This document shows, one piece after another, positions 1 to 13,109 of a stretch of DNA of 64,000 bases (positions are counted from its first letter, which is position 1; each line of letters begins with the position of its first letter). Source of the DNA: Sphingomonas echinoides ATCC 14820 (lineage in GTDB: Bacteria > Pseudomonadota > Alphaproteobacteria > Sphingomonadales > Sphingomonadaceae); the NCBI RefSeq assembly GCF_000241465.1, contig NZ_JH584235.1:2842529-2906528 (forward strand). Direction: 5' to 3'. The translations under genes were made by a program, and so were the position numbers. The notes under the pieces are model-generated. The model saw only the letters and a list, made by a program, of their open reading frames with translations. It ran no database searches and had not been told where the DNA came from.

Positions 1-419
1 CGTTGCTCGGCGGGGCGCTGGCCTTTCAATATATCGGCAAGCTCTATCCGTGCGAGATGTGCTGGTGGCAGCGGTATCCGCATATCGTGGCCCTGGTGCT
101 GGCGGCGCTTGCGTTTGTGGTGCCGGGACGCGTGGCGCAGACCGCGCTCGTCGGGCTGGCGGCGTTGGCAATTCTGGTCAGCGGCCTGATCGGGGTTTAT
201 CATGCCGGGGTCGAATATCATTGGTGGGCGGGCGTCACCGCTTGCACTTCGACGGTATCGGGGCCGATCACGCTCGACAGCATCATGAACGCGCCGATCA
301 TTCGCTGCGACGTGGCGCAGTGGACGTTGTTCCATGTCTCGCTCGCCGGGTACAATGCGCTCTTTTCGAGTGTCGGCGCGCTCACCATCTTTGCGCTGAT
401 GCGGAGGAAGGCCGCATGA
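1..419 (+). CDS. dsbB: Disulfide bond formation protein B (DsbB), 5'-truncated by window edge
   Basis: DsbB reoxidises periplasmic DsbA and passes the electrons to ubiquinone in the inner membrane. The visible 138 codons keep both redox cysteine pairs: a CxxC (PCEMCWWQR, near codon 17) and the later pair in ACTSTVSG and IIRCDVAQW. Several hydrophobic spans follow the usual four-helix DsbB pattern. The first helix is incomplete because the gene starts before base 1; the TTG at base 3 is only the first in-frame start-like codon. The stop overlaps the coq7 start as ATGA (416-419), so the two genes are probably translationally coupled. Both use ubiquinone, which makes the pairing sensible. Confidence 0.9.
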   Translation, partial: LLGGALAFQYIGKLYPCEMCWWQRYPHIVALVLAALAFVVPGRVAQTALVGLAALAILVSGLIGVYHAGVEYHWWAGVTACTSTVSGPITLDSIMNAPIIRCDVAQWTLFHVSLAGYNALFSSVGALTIFALMRRKAA

Positions 420-952
420 CTCGCTGGAAACCCGGCGATCCGAAGCGCGCGACCGCAGCGATGGTACGGGTCGATCAAGCGGGCGAATATGGCGCGACGC
501 GGATCTATGCGGGGCAGCTGGCGGTGCTGGGCGATCGCAGCCCGGCGGCGCGCGCGGTTGCGGGCATGGCCAATCAGGAGGAGCGCCACCGCGCGTTCTT
601 CGATTCGATGATGGCGCGGCGCAGTGTGCGGCCAACCGTGCTGCAGCCGTTCTGGGATGTGGCCGGTTTTGCGCTCGGCGCGGTGACGGCGGCGATGGGC
701 CCTGAAGCCGCGATGGCGTGCACCGCTGCCGTAGAAACCGAGATCGACAAGCATTATGCCGAGCAGCTCGATGTGCTAGGGGACAGCGATCCGGAGCTTT
801 CCGCCGCCATCCGCGATTTTCAGGCCGAAGAGGTCGAACATCGCGAAACGGCGCTGGCGGCGGGTGCGGAAAACGCTGTTGGATATCCGCTGCTCAGCGC
901 GGTCATCCGGCTGGGCTGCAAGGTCGCCATCGCGACCGCGAAACGGATTTGA
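416..952 (+). CDS. coq7: COQ7-family demethoxyubiquinone hydroxylase
   Basis: A 178-aa di-iron hydroxylase that carries out the C6 hydroxylation of demethoxyubiquinol in ubiquinone synthesis. It has the ferritin-like metal ligands of the COQ7 family: Glu in RVDQAGEYGATRIY (about residue 24), ExxH in NQEERHRAF (55-58), Glu in AVETEIDKHY (about 107) and ExxH in EEVEHRE (139-142). The length matches short bacterial COQ7. The ATG at 416 was chosen because it overlaps the dsbB stop and gives the canonical N-terminus; the longer frame upstream only runs antiparallel in phase with dsbB and is not real. The following secreted protein starts 14 nt downstream. Confidence 0.93.
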   Translation: MTRWKPGDPKRATAAMVRVDQAGEYGATRIYAGQLAVLGDRSPAARAVAGMANQEERHRAFFDSMMARRSVRPTVLQPFWDVAGFALGAVTAAMGPEAAMACTAAVETEIDKHYAEQLDVLGDSDPELSAAIRDFQAEEVEHRETALAAGAENAVGYPLLSAVIRLGCKVAIATAKRI

Positions 953-966
953 CGGGAGACAGGATC

Positions 967-1392
967 ATGGCGAACCTGACGACGAAGACAGTGTTGGCGG
1001 CGACGGTGCTAAGCGGACTTGGCATGGGGGCCATCGCGCCCACGCCGCTTGCCGCGCAGAATGTGCCGGTGCCGACGCTGGTGATCTACGGCACGCAAAA
1101 GTGCCCGACCGATGCCGACGGCAATGAAATCGTGGTGTGCGTTCGCCGCAAGCCCGGCGAGCAGTTCCGTATCCCCAAGGAATTGCGCGAACTGAAGGTC
1201 ACGCCCGAAAATGAAAGCTGGGCATCGCGCGCGGCGGCCAGTGACCGGGTCGGCGCATCGGGCATCGGCAGTTGTTCGACAGTTGGTCCCGGCGGGTCGA
1301 CCGGCTGCTTCGCGCAGGCCGGGCGCACCTACAAGCGGGAAAAGCAGGAAGCCAAAGCCGACCAACGCGCCATCGAAGCCTCGCTGCCGTGA
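967..1392 (+). CDS. Secreted protein of unknown function
   Basis: A 141-aa protein with an N-terminal Sec signal (hydrophobic stretch at 8-30, AxA-like site near LAAQNVPV). The mature part contains four cysteines (KCPTDADG, VCVRRKPGE, GSCSTVG, GCFAQAG) that could form two disulfides. It lies 14 nt after coq7 and near dsbB on the same strand, so it could be a client of the disulfide system. The start at 967 has GGGAGACAGG upstream. I recognise no domain. Confidence 0.75.
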   Translation: MANLTTKTVLAATVLSGLGMGAIAPTPLAAQNVPVPTLVIYGTQKCPTDADGNEIVVCVRRKPGEQFRIPKELRELKVTPENESWASRAAASDRVGASGIGSCSTVGPGGSTGCFAQAGRTYKREKQEAKADQRAIEASLP

Positions 1393-1417
1393 TCGTTTGA
1401 GCGTGCAAGGGGGTGGC

Positions 1418-1933
1418 ATGGCGCGCGGGAACGTCCTGACACGCGACAAGATGACAAAGCCGCTCGCGGCCGATGCTTATGAGAAAGTTCTCGCCATCGC
1501 CGCGTTGGCGTTGTTCGGGACCATCATGGTCGCGCTCGCCAAGGGGTATCCAAGGTGGGGCGGGGTGCCGCTCGTCATCTGGGGCCATCTCGTCACGGTG
1601 ATGCTGGCGCTGGTGCTGACGCCGGTGATGCTGCTGCGGCCCCGCGGGGACAGGCCGCACCGGATCCTGGGCATGATTTGGGTCGTCGCCATGGTCCTGA
1701 CGGCGGTTGAATCCTTTTTTGTGCGCTCCACCAATCACGGGCGTTTCAGCGTCATCCATATCATTTCGGCCTATGTCGTGATCGCCGCACCCTTGCTCTG
1801 GTGGAGCGCGCGCAACCACCGGATCGCCTCGCACCGGCGGCAAGTGCGCGGGATGGTGACGGGTGCACTGCTGATTGCGGGCTTTTTCACACTCCCGTTC
1901 GGGCGCTTGCTTGGCCGATGGCTGTTCGCCTGA
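1418..1933 (+). CDS. DUF2306 family membrane protein
   Basis: A 171-aa integral membrane protein with four hydrophobic spans (about 24-42, 50-70, 84-102, 112-130) and a fifth weaker one near the C-terminus. The pattern HL...L..L.RPRGDRPHRILGMIW, then FSVIHIISAYVV, then HRRQVRGMVTGALLIAGFFTLPFGR matches DUF2306 (cytochrome b561-like small membrane proteins); histidines in these spans could bind haem, but this is unproven. A purine-rich AAGGGGG at 1407-1413 precedes the ATG at 1418. It ends 4 nt before the next gene. Confidence 0.75.
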   Translation: MARGNVLTRDKMTKPLAADAYEKVLAIAALALFGTIMVALAKGYPRWGGVPLVIWGHLVTVMLALVLTPVMLLRPRGDRPHRILGMIWVVAMVLTAVESFFVRSTNHGRFSVIHIISAYVVIAAPLLWWSARNHRIASHRRQVRGMVTGALLIAGFFTLPFGRLLGRWLFA

Positions 1934-1937
1934 TTTC

Positions 1938-3422
1938 ATGAGCGAGCCTAACACGACCGTTCGCGCTCCGCATGCGTCGGCGCTCCTGCTGTTCGCGCTC
2001 GTGTGGCTGTCGTGCGTGTGGTTCGGCTCGTTCGAGCTCAACCCCAATAACGCCACGCGCCTGTTTGGCGCGCTCGCGCTGGTCGAGCGCGGCGAGGCGA
2101 CGATCGATCGTTACGAGACGCTGACGATCGACAAGGCGCAGTTCGAGACCAAGACCGGCACCCATTATTATATGGATAAAGCGCCGGGCATGACGCTGAT
2201 GGCGGCCCCGGTGGTTTGGGCGGCCGATCGCCTGGCGGGCGCGCAATCCTATGATGAAGTGATCGACATCACCAATCTCCGGCTCGCCAATTTCCTGCGG
2301 CTGCGCTTGTGGCTGGCGGTGGCATTCGGGTCGGCGCTGTTGACGGCCTTTGCGACGGTGCTGCTGTTCGATTTCGGCACTGGCCTCACCGGCAGCCCGG
2401 CCGCCGGGCTGTTTGCGGCGCTGGGGTATGCCTTGGGGTCGGTGATATGGGGCTGGTCGACCACGATGTTCGGCCATGCCTCGGTCGCGGCGCTGTTTCT
2501 GATCGCGACCTGGGCGATCTGGCGTGGCACGTCGGGCGCGACGGAGCTTGGCCGCTGGCGCTATCCGGTGATGGCCGGGTTGGCGCTTGGCTGGGGGGTT
2601 GCGGTGGAATTTCAGGCGGCCTTGGGCGGCCTTGCCATCGGGCTATGGGCCTTGTGGCGCAGCCGGTCGGCGGTGTGGCCGATGCGGTGGCGATTGCATG
2701 CGCTGGCGGTTGCGTCTGCGGTGGTCGCGGTGCTGCCGATGCTGGCCTATAATCAGTTCGCGTTCGGGACGCCGTTCATGACCGGCTATCGCGGCGTGGT
2801 CGGGTTTAGTGGGATGAATCAGGGGCTGTTCGGGCTGACCTACCCAAAACCGGAAGCGCTGCTGGGCATCACGCTTGGCCTGCGGCGCGGCCTGATGTGG
2901 GTGGCACCGGCGCTCGTGATGGGCGGGGTGGGTGTGGTCTATTGGCTGCGCGACCGTCGGACTCGCGACCTCGGCATCTTGGCGGTTGGTGTGATCGGGA
3001 TCGTGCTCTTGCTCAACGCCTCCTACGCCTATTGGGACGGTGGCGCTTCAACCGGGCCGCGCCATTCGGTGCCGGCCATTCCCTTTCTGGCGCTTGGTCT
3101 CGCGCCGTTCTGGGCCTCGCTGCGGTCGCGTGCGGCCAAGCGTGCGGCGGCGGCGCTGCTCGGGCTGTCGATGATCCTCAATCTGGTCATCGCATCGACC
3201 GACATTTTCGCACCGGAAAACATGGCGACGCCGGTATGGACGCGCAATTTTGTCGGCCTGTTCGCGCACGGCAAGTTCAACACGCTGGCCAATGTCTATT
3301 GGGGCTGGCAGCCTTGGTTCGGCTTTGCCTTATATCTCGACGTCGCGTTGCCGATGCTGGGGCTGATCCTGTGGTGGACACGGGCCGCAGAGCGCGACCG
3401 GCGGCTCGCGCCGTCAGTATAA
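1938..3422 (+). CDS. Polytopic membrane protein, GT39/ArnT-like glycosyltransferase
   Basis: A 494-aa inner-membrane protein with 10 or more hydrophobic helices. The first periplasmic loop has ERGEATIDRYE and YYMDKAPGMTLMAAP, a motif typical of GT-C (ArnT/PMT-like) sphingomonad and rhizobial proteins that likely use lipid-linked sugar donors; the acceptor is unknown. The start at 1938 lies 4 nt after the DUF2306 gene, implying co-translation. Its last 9 bases overlap the end of the convergent csaA-like gene, leaving no room for a separate terminator. Confidence 0.7.
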   Translation: MSEPNTTVRAPHASALLLFALVWLSCVWFGSFELNPNNATRLFGALALVERGEATIDRYETLTIDKAQFETKTGTHYYMDKAPGMTLMAAPVVWAADRLAGAQSYDEVIDITNLRLANFLRLRLWLAVAFGSALLTAFATVLLFDFGTGLTGSPAAGLFAALGYALGSVIWGWSTTMFGHASVAALFLIATWAIWRGTSGATELGRWRYPVMAGLALGWGVAVEFQAALGGLAIGLWALWRSRSAVWPMRWRLHALAVASAVVAVLPMLAYNQFAFGTPFMTGYRGVVGFSGMNQGLFGLTYPKPEALLGITLGLRRGLMWVAPALVMGGVGVVYWLRDRRTRDLGILAVGVIGIVLLLNASYAYWDGGASTGPRHSVPAIPFLALGLAPFWASLRSRAAKRAAAALLGLSMILNLVIASTDIFAPENMATPVWTRNFVGLFAHGKFNTLANVYWGWQPWFGFALYLDVALPMLGLILWWTRAAERDRRLAPSV

Positions 3423-3767
3423 ACGCCCGCCATTGGGCACGGGGAGGGTGGGTTGCACCAGCACGACCTCGCCCTCCGCATCGGGAAAGCCCAGCGTCAG
3501 CACTTCGGACAGGACCGGGCCGATCTGGCGCGGTGGAAAGTTCACCACCGCCGCCACCTGCTGCCCCGGTAATTCCTCCAGCGTGTAGCGCTTGGTAATC
3601 TGCGCCGAGGAGCGTTTGATCCCGATCTCCGGCCCGAAATCGATCTTCAACCGATAGGCGGGTTTGCGCGCCTCCGGGAAGGGCAAGGCCTCGACGATCG
3701 TCCCGACGCGAATGTCGAGCTTCAGGAAATCGTCGAAGGTGACGCGCTCAGAAATCGACATCGTCAT
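3414..3767 (-). CDS. csaA: tRNA-binding domain protein, CsaA-like chaperone
   Basis: A 117-aa OB-fold protein of the EMAP/MetRS-C-terminal tRNA-binding family. Visible signatures are FLKLDIRVGTIVEAL (residues 12-26), KLRIDFG-type strand (here RLKIDFGPEIG), SSAQIT, and VNFPPRQIGPVLSEVLTLG near the end. CsaA binds tRNA-like structures or unfolded preproteins in the cytoplasm. The ATG at 3767 (with a second in-frame ATG at 3761) lies inside the 3' end of the upstream GST gene, so the two are translationally coupled. A longer upstream reading frame is a shadow of the GST. Confidence 0.85.
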   Translation of the reverse strand: MTMSISERVTFDDFLKLDIRVGTIVEALPFPEARKPAYRLKIDFGPEIGIKRSSAQITKRYTLEELPGQQVAAVVNFPPRQIGPVLSEVLTLGFPDAEGEVVLVQPTLPVPNGGRLY

Positions 3768-4419
3768 AGTGCCTTGGAGGAACGATCCCTTCCATCCGCT
3801 CGGACAGTAACGGGCGGAAGCTCGGGCGGCTCTTGAACCCGCGGTACCATTTTGCGGTCTGTTCGTGATTCTTCCAGTCGATCCCGCCGAGATAATCGGC
3901 GACCGAAATCTGCGCCGCGGCGGCAAGGTCGGCCAGACTCATCGTCGATCCTGCCATCCAATTATGATGGTCGAGCAGATAATCGGTATAATCGAGGTGC
4001 CGCACCGCCGCCTTCATCGCATCGCGCAGCTTGCGCGCGTCGGGCGGCTCCTTGGTGACCAGCCGCTTTTCCATGCGTTCGTGCAGCAGCGGTGCCACGA
4101 TATCGGCGAAGAATTGCGAATCGAACCAGGCCACCAGACGGCGGATTTCGGCGCGGTTGACGGCGGTGCCGTTGAGCATCGCGTTCTTCTCGACGGTTTC
4201 CTCAAGATATTCGCAAATCGCCATCGAATCCATCAGGCGGATGCTGCGCTGCTTGTCCGTCATCACCGGCACCTGGCCCGCCGGGTTCATGTCGAGGAAT
4301 TCGTCGCGCTGCTCCCACGGGTTTTCGCGGATGAGCTCGCAGCCGACGCCCTTTTCCCCCAGCAGCAGGCGCACCTTGCGCGAAAACGGGCAGAGCGGGA
4401 ATTGAAAGAGTTGCCACAT
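3748..4419 (-). CDS. Glutathione S-transferase family protein
   Basis: A 223-aa protein with an N-terminal thioredoxin fold (FQFPLCPFSRKVRLLLGEKG, catalytic CPFS near residue 10), the cis-Pro element GQVPVM and SMAICEYL for glutathione binding, and an all-helical C-terminal domain (residues 85-215) with the N-capping-like MSLADLAAAA. The cytosolic Cys-type GST suggests thiol transfer or dehalogenation-like chemistry rather than a known substrate. Its 3' end overlaps the csaA-like gene by 20 nt. Confidence 0.88.
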   Translation of the reverse strand: MWQLFQFPLCPFSRKVRLLLGEKGVGCELIRENPWEQRDEFLDMNPAGQVPVMTDKQRSIRLMDSMAICEYLEETVEKNAMLNGTAVNRAEIRRLVAWFDSQFFADIVAPLLHERMEKRLVTKEPPDARKLRDAMKAAVRHLDYTDYLLDHHNWMAGSTMSLADLAAAAQISVADYLGGIDWKNHEQTAKWYRGFKSRPSFRPLLSERMEGIVPPRHYDDVDF

Positions 4420-4518
4420 AGGCCCGTCGTAGAAGCTGCGCGGCGGCGGGGGAAGATGGCTTGACGCGGGATTCGGTCGATCGACCCCTTTGCGGCATGC
4501 CCGACGCCACTCGAGATA

Positions 4519-4944
4519 TTAGCGGAGCGATTCCATCTCCGCCCGTGTCTGGTCGAGCAGGTGGCGGATCCGGTCGGAGGTGCGCTTGAGCTCGGCGCTC
4601 ATGCTGGCAACGTCCTGCATCGCCCGACCGGTAGCCGCGACCGCGCCGCGCGCGCTTTCGTGCAGATCGCGGCGGTAATTGGGGTTGGAACGGGCCGCGA
4701 GATCGCCGAGCGTATTGTCCGGTCGCACATTGGCGCGCGGATCGGCATAATGCGCCAGCGGGCCGACATGCGTCTGGAGCAGGGCATCTGCGAATTCATC
4801 GACGGTGGCGGCAAGGCCTTCCTGAACCAGCGGCGTCGACAGCGCCGAGCCGATTTGCTGCGCATCCAGAGCGGGCGCGCGGTCCTGCGCAAAAGCGGGC
4901 GAGGCCAGCCCGAGCGCGAAAACACTGACGAGAAGAAACCGCAT
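4519..4944 (-). CDS. Small secreted helical protein
   Basis: A 141-aa protein. The start at 4944 was chosen because it gives a clean Sec signal (MRFLLVSVFALG...ASPAFAQ, cleavage after residue 20); the upstream ATG at 4986 would add 14 residues ahead of it. The mature part is mostly helical with a charged C-terminal region (SMSAELKRTSDRIRHLLDQTRAEMESL) that may form a short coiled coil. I recognise no domain. It is followed after 62 nt on the same strand by nothing related; upstream is the 3' end of gltB. Confidence 0.7.
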   Translation of the reverse strand: MRFLLVSVFALGLASPAFAQDRAPALDAQQIGSALSTPLVQEGLAATVDEFADALLQTHVGPLAHYADPRANVRPDNTLGDLAARSNPNYRRDLHESARGAVAATGRAMQDVASMSAELKRTSDRIRHLLDQTRAEMESLR

Positions 4945-5005
4945 AACAAACCTCGAATAGAAACCGAGCGCACGCACCGTTAGCACGATTCGCGCGCTCG
5001 GTCGA

Positions 5006-9512
<4,507 letters not shown>

Positions 9513-9523
<11 letters not shown>

Positions 9524-10097
9524 TTTTGCTGTCCTGCTGGTGGAGCGATGCGAGATCAGCTCTCATTTTCGCTATCTCCTCGGGTGCCCGTTTCACGCCC
9601 GCGCCAATCACTTCTGCGATTGGGCGGGCGGCCATCGGGTCGTTGTCGAGCAAAGCTGTTACGTTGAGATAGCTCTGTCCCGCGTCCGTTGCCATGAAGG
9701 CCTCGGTTGCTTTCATTTGCTCGACGGTAAGGCGCAAGGCGTAGGCATTCGCCTGCGCTTCCGCGATTGTCGGCCAAGCTGCGGTTAGATCGTGCTCGAC
9801 CAGCAGCGTTTGTCGATTGAGGAGCCGCTGAATGGAAGGCCTGCTCTTCGATCCCAGGGCTTTGAATGTCGCGTCTGACCGGACGGCCTGCATCACTTGT
9901 TCCGTCAAGATAAAAGCGAGCTTGTCGCTGGTCACTTTACGGACTGACGGTGGTGATAAGATCGCTACAAGCCTGCGTGCTTCGTCCAGTCGCGCGGGAT
10001 CTGGCGTCTGGGCGGCGTAGATCGGGACCGGAGGCTTTGGCCCATCCTGTCCGGCAACGGCACCCCCCAACAGCAGAAACGACAGTAGCGCGGTCAT
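9513..10097 (-). CDS. DUF2059 secreted protein (second copy)
   Basis: A 194-aa protein with a short signal (MTALLSFLLLGGAVAGQ). The body carries the DUF2059 helical layout: DEARRLVAILSPPSVRK near 37, EQVMQAV, and AEAQANAYALRLTVEQMKATEAFMATDAGQ-type segment near 115-140, followed by a predicted amphipathic C-terminus. The start at 10097 overlaps the stop of the preceding DUF2059 gene (ATGA at 10094-10097), and its end overlaps gltB. The function is unknown; the position inside the glt operon is the only clue. Confidence 0.8.
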
Positions 10098-10681
10098 GGC
10101 GTCTTCACGGGCGGCTGGAGGGCGGTGATTTGCTTGACGAGATCTGCGATGTCGGATTGCACCGTTTTCATCGATTGCGTCATCACATTGCGTTGCCACG
10201 CGGCAATGTCGTGATCGCTCAGGATCGTCATCGAAGTTGCAGTGTAGATTTTGCCGGTCGGGGTCGAGAAGAATGCCGACAAATCATGGAGTTGGGCGGT
10301 ATCGAAACGACGCGCATAAGCGTGGGCCATCGCGTCGGCCATTCCGGGGAGGTTTGCGTTTAATACCTGGGTCGATCGAGCGAATTGACGAGCGACAAAG
10401 GCATCGAAGAGCGTCTTGACGCGCGGGTCCTTGTTAACCGCAGCCGCAAATTCAGGATTGGCCATGAGCGGCTGACGAATGTTGGCGGTCATCGCCGCCA
10501 TCATACCGTTCATCATTTGCTCCCGGGTGGCCGGGGGGAAGATTTGGTCGATGAGCAAGCGGGCTGCGGCGAGACGCGCTGGATCGACCGCAGGTGCCGT
10601 AGCTTCCGACGTTGCGGTCTGGCTCATGGCGGGGGCGGCGGGGGCGAGGATCGCGGCCGCGAGCAAGATCGTCCCCTTCAC
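10094..10681 (-). CDS. DUF2059 secreted protein (first copy)
   Basis: A 195-aa protein with an N-terminal Sec signal (MKGTILLAAAILAPAAPAMSQ). DUF2059 features: ARLAAARLLIDQIFPPATREQMMNGMM near 35-60, a helical middle, and the conserved segment YARRFDTAQLHDLSAFFSTPTGK near 128-150. It is methionine-rich around 55-75. The start overlaps the gltD stop (10678-10681) and the stop overlaps the second copy, so all four genes of this unit are translationally linked. The two DUF2059 proteins are similar in layout but clearly diverged, so this would be an old duplication. Confidence 0.82.
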   Translation of the reverse strand: MKGTILLAAAILAPAAPAMSQTATSEATAPAVDPARLAAARLLIDQIFPPATREQMMNGMMAAMTANIRQPLMANPEFAAAVNKDPRVKTLFDAFVARQFARSTQVLNANLPGMADAMAHAYARRFDTAQLHDLSAFFSTPTGKIYTATSMTILSDHDIAAWQRNVMTQSMKTVQSDIADLVKQITALQPPVKTP

Positions 10682-12120
10682 GCCGCTTTCCTCCCCGCGC
10701 TCGCCTTTGCCTTCAGATATTTGTGCATGCTCGCCGCGACATCGCGGCCGTCGCGGATCGCCCAGACGACGAGGCTCGCACCGCGCACGATATCGCCCGC
10801 CGCGAACACGCCGTCGAGCGAGGTCATCAGCGTCTTATTGTCGACCAGCACCGTGCCCCAACGCGTGGTGCCGAGTTCGGGCGCGGCGAACAGTTTGGGC
10901 AGATCCTCGGCATCGAAGCCGAGCGCCTTGATGACGAGATCGGCGGGCAAGTCAAAGCCGCCCTCAGGGTCGATCTCGGGCGCGCGGCGGCCCGAGGCGT
11001 CGGGCGCGCCGAGGCGCATGCCGCTCGCCTTCACGCCGCTCACCGCGTCGCCGCCGGTGAAGCTTTCGGGGGCGGAGAGCCAGACGAACTCGACGCCTTC
11101 CTCCTCGGCATTGTTCACTTCGCGCTGCGAACCCGGCATGTTGGCGCGGTCGCGGCGATAGAGGCACTTCACTGACGCCGCATTCTGGCGGATCGCGGTG
11201 CGCACGCAATCCATCGCGGTATCTCCGCCGCCAATGACCACGACATGCTTGCCCGCCGCATTGAGGCGACCATCGTCGAACGCCGGCACGGTATCGCCGA
11301 AATTCTTGCGGTTGGAGGCGGTGAGGAAGGCTAGCGCGTCGACGACGCCCTTCTTGTCCACGCCCGCTGCCTTGATCGCGCGCGCGCGGTACACGCCGGT
11401 AGCGATCAGCACCGCATCATGGCGCTGGCGCAATTCGTCGAGCGTGGCATCACGGCCGACCTCGAAATTTTCGTGGAAGACGATGCCGCCGGCCTTCAAC
11501 CGATCGACCCGGCGCATGACGACGGGCTTTTCCAGCTTGAAGCCGGGGATGCCATAGGTCAGCAGCCCGCCCGCACGGTCATACCGGTCATAGACATGCA
11601 CGTCATAGCCATTGACGCGCAGATATTCGGCGGCGCTGAGGCCCGCTGGCCCCGCCCCGATCACGCCGACCGACTGGCCGCGCGGGGTGCCGGGCACGAG
11701 GGGTTCGACCCAGCCTTCTTCCCAGGCGGTATCGGTGATGAACTTTTCGACCGATCCGATCGTCACCGCGCCATGGCCGGAGAATTCAATGACGCAATTG
11801 CCTTCGCACAGCCGGTCCTGCGGGCAGATGCGGCCGCAAATCTCGGGCATGGTCGAGGTGGAATTGCTCAGCTCATAGGCTTCGCGCAGCCGCCCCTCGG
11901 CGGTGAGGCGCAGCCAGTCGGGGATGTGGTTGTGCAGCGGGCAATGCACCGAGCAATAGGGCACGCCGCATTGCGAGCAGCGCCCGGCCTGATCCTCCGC
12001 TTCGGGCGCGGCATAGCGCTCGGCGATTTCGCGGAAATCCTCGGCACGGATCTCGGGTTCGCGCTTGGCTGGATAAGCCTGCTCGCGATCGACGAACTTC
12101 AGTAGCGACGTGTCGGCCAT
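10678..12120 (-). CDS. gltD: Glutamate synthase (NADPH) small subunit
   Basis: The 480-aa beta subunit oxidises NADPH and sends electrons to GltB. The N-terminal ferredoxin-like domain has the two 4Fe-4S motifs CSQCGVPYCSVHCP (near 45) and CGRICPQDRLCEGNC (near 95). An FAD-binding GxGxxG (GVIGAGPAGLSAAEYL, near 150) and an NADPH-binding GGGDTAMDCVRTA (near 295) follow, then the C-terminal FAD segment ending in VFAAGDIVRGASLV. Full length. It is the first gene of the gltD-DUF2059-DUF2059-gltB unit; the promoter would lie in the 156-bp gap before uppP. Confidence 0.96.
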   Translation of the reverse strand: MADTSLLKFVDREQAYPAKREPEIRAEDFREIAERYAAPEAEDQAGRCSQCGVPYCSVHCPLHNHIPDWLRLTAEGRLREAYELSNSTSTMPEICGRICPQDRLCEGNCVIEFSGHGAVTIGSVEKFITDTAWEEGWVEPLVPGTPRGQSVGVIGAGPAGLSAAEYLRVNGYDVHVYDRYDRAGGLLTYGIPGFKLEKPVVMRRVDRLKAGGIVFHENFEVGRDATLDELRQRHDAVLIATGVYRARAIKAAGVDKKGVVDALAFLTASNRKNFGDTVPAFDDGRLNAAGKHVVVIGGGDTAMDCVRTAIRQNAASVKCLYRRDRANMPGSQREVNNAEEEGVEFVWLSAPESFTGGDAVSGVKASGMRLGAPDASGRRAPEIDPEGGFDLPADLVIKALGFDAEDLPKLFAAPELGTTRWGTVLVDNKTLMTSLDGVFAAGDIVRGASLVVWAIRDGRDVAASMHKYLKAKASAGRKAA

Positions 12121-12276
12121 CTGCGCCCCTTTCGAGGGCGCAGATACCGTGTGTTACGCGGATTGTCACGATCAAAACGGCATTTAGGACAGCTATAGTG
12201 ACCTATAAAATGCGGTGTTTGATACGGGCGGTGGCAAAACCGGCTTGAACAAGGTTCAACTGATACCGCGCCGGAC
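12121..12276. promoter_or_regulatory. Intergenic gap upstream of gltD
   Basis: 156 bp between the gltD start and the uppP stop, both on the - strand. It is less GC-rich than its flanks and should hold the glt operon promoter. I could not assign a specific -35/-10 pair or a binding site for a nitrogen regulator by eye. Confidence 0.4.
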
Positions 12277-13086
12277 CTAAATACTTAAAATCCATGCGAG
12301 GGCGATGCTTCCCGCAACAATCCGATACCAGGCAAAGGGCACGAACCCGAATCGGGTAACGATGCCGACAAAGGCTTTCACCACGATCAGCGCGACGACG
12401 AAGGCCACCGCAAAGCCGAGCGCGATTGCCGCCAGCCCGACGCCGTGCCCGCTGACCAGCTCATGCCGGTTCTTGACCAGTTCGAGCGTGGTCGCCCCGA
12501 GCATGGTCGGGATGGCGAGGAAGAAGCTGAACTCGGCGGCGGTGCGGCGTTCGACCCCCAATGCCAGCGCGCCGAGGATGGTCGCGCCCGAGCGGCTGAC
12601 GCCGGGCACCATCGCCATGCATTGCAGAAAGCCGATCCCGATGACCTTGGGCAACGGAATATCCGCCACGCCGACGATGTTGCTCTTGGGCGCGAAGCGC
12701 TCGACCGCGATGATCGCAAAGCCGCCGACGATCAGCGCGATCGACACGACCTCGGCATTGCCGAGCAGCGCTTCGATCTGCTTGTGGATGGCAAGGCCGA
12801 TGACGGCGGCGGGGATGAACGCCACCAGCACATTGCGCACGAAGCGGATCGACACCGGATCGCGCCGCAGCAGCCCCATGCCGACCGCCCAGAAGGTGCG
12901 CCAGTACAGCACCACGATCGCCAGGATCGCGCCGAGCTGGATGACGATGTTGAACACCTCCCAGCGCGTCGCATCATAGCCCAGCAGCTTGGTTGCCAGG
13001 ATCAAATGGCCGGTCGAGGAGACTGGCAGGAACTCGGTCACCCCCTCGACAATGCCGAGCAGGATGATGTTGATAATTTCGTTCAC
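12277..13086 (-). CDS. uppP: Undecaprenyl-diphosphatase
   Basis: A 269-aa polytopic membrane enzyme that recycles the cell-wall lipid carrier by dephosphorylating undecaprenyl diphosphate; it gives bacitracin resistance (BacA). Both active-site signatures are present: EGVTEFLPVSSTGHLIL near 14-30 and PGVSRSGATILGAL near 158-172. There are about eight hydrophobic spans. The length is normal. It ends 156 bp from gltD and starts 23 bp from the end of the SDR gene, so it may be co-transcribed with that gene. Confidence 0.95.
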   Translation of the reverse strand: MNEIINIILLGIVEGVTEFLPVSSTGHLILATKLLGYDATRWEVFNIVIQLGAILAIVVLYWRTFWAVGMGLLRRDPVSIRFVRNVLVAFIPAAVIGLAIHKQIEALLGNAEVVSIALIVGGFAIIAVERFAPKSNIVGVADIPLPKVIGIGFLQCMAMVPGVSRSGATILGALALGVERRTAAEFSFFLAIPTMLGATTLELVKNRHELVSGHGVGLAAIALGFAVAFVVALIVVKAFVGIVTRFGFVPFAWYRIVAGSIALAWILSI

Positions 13087-13109
13087 GAAAATCCCCTGTT
13101 AGTCGGCGC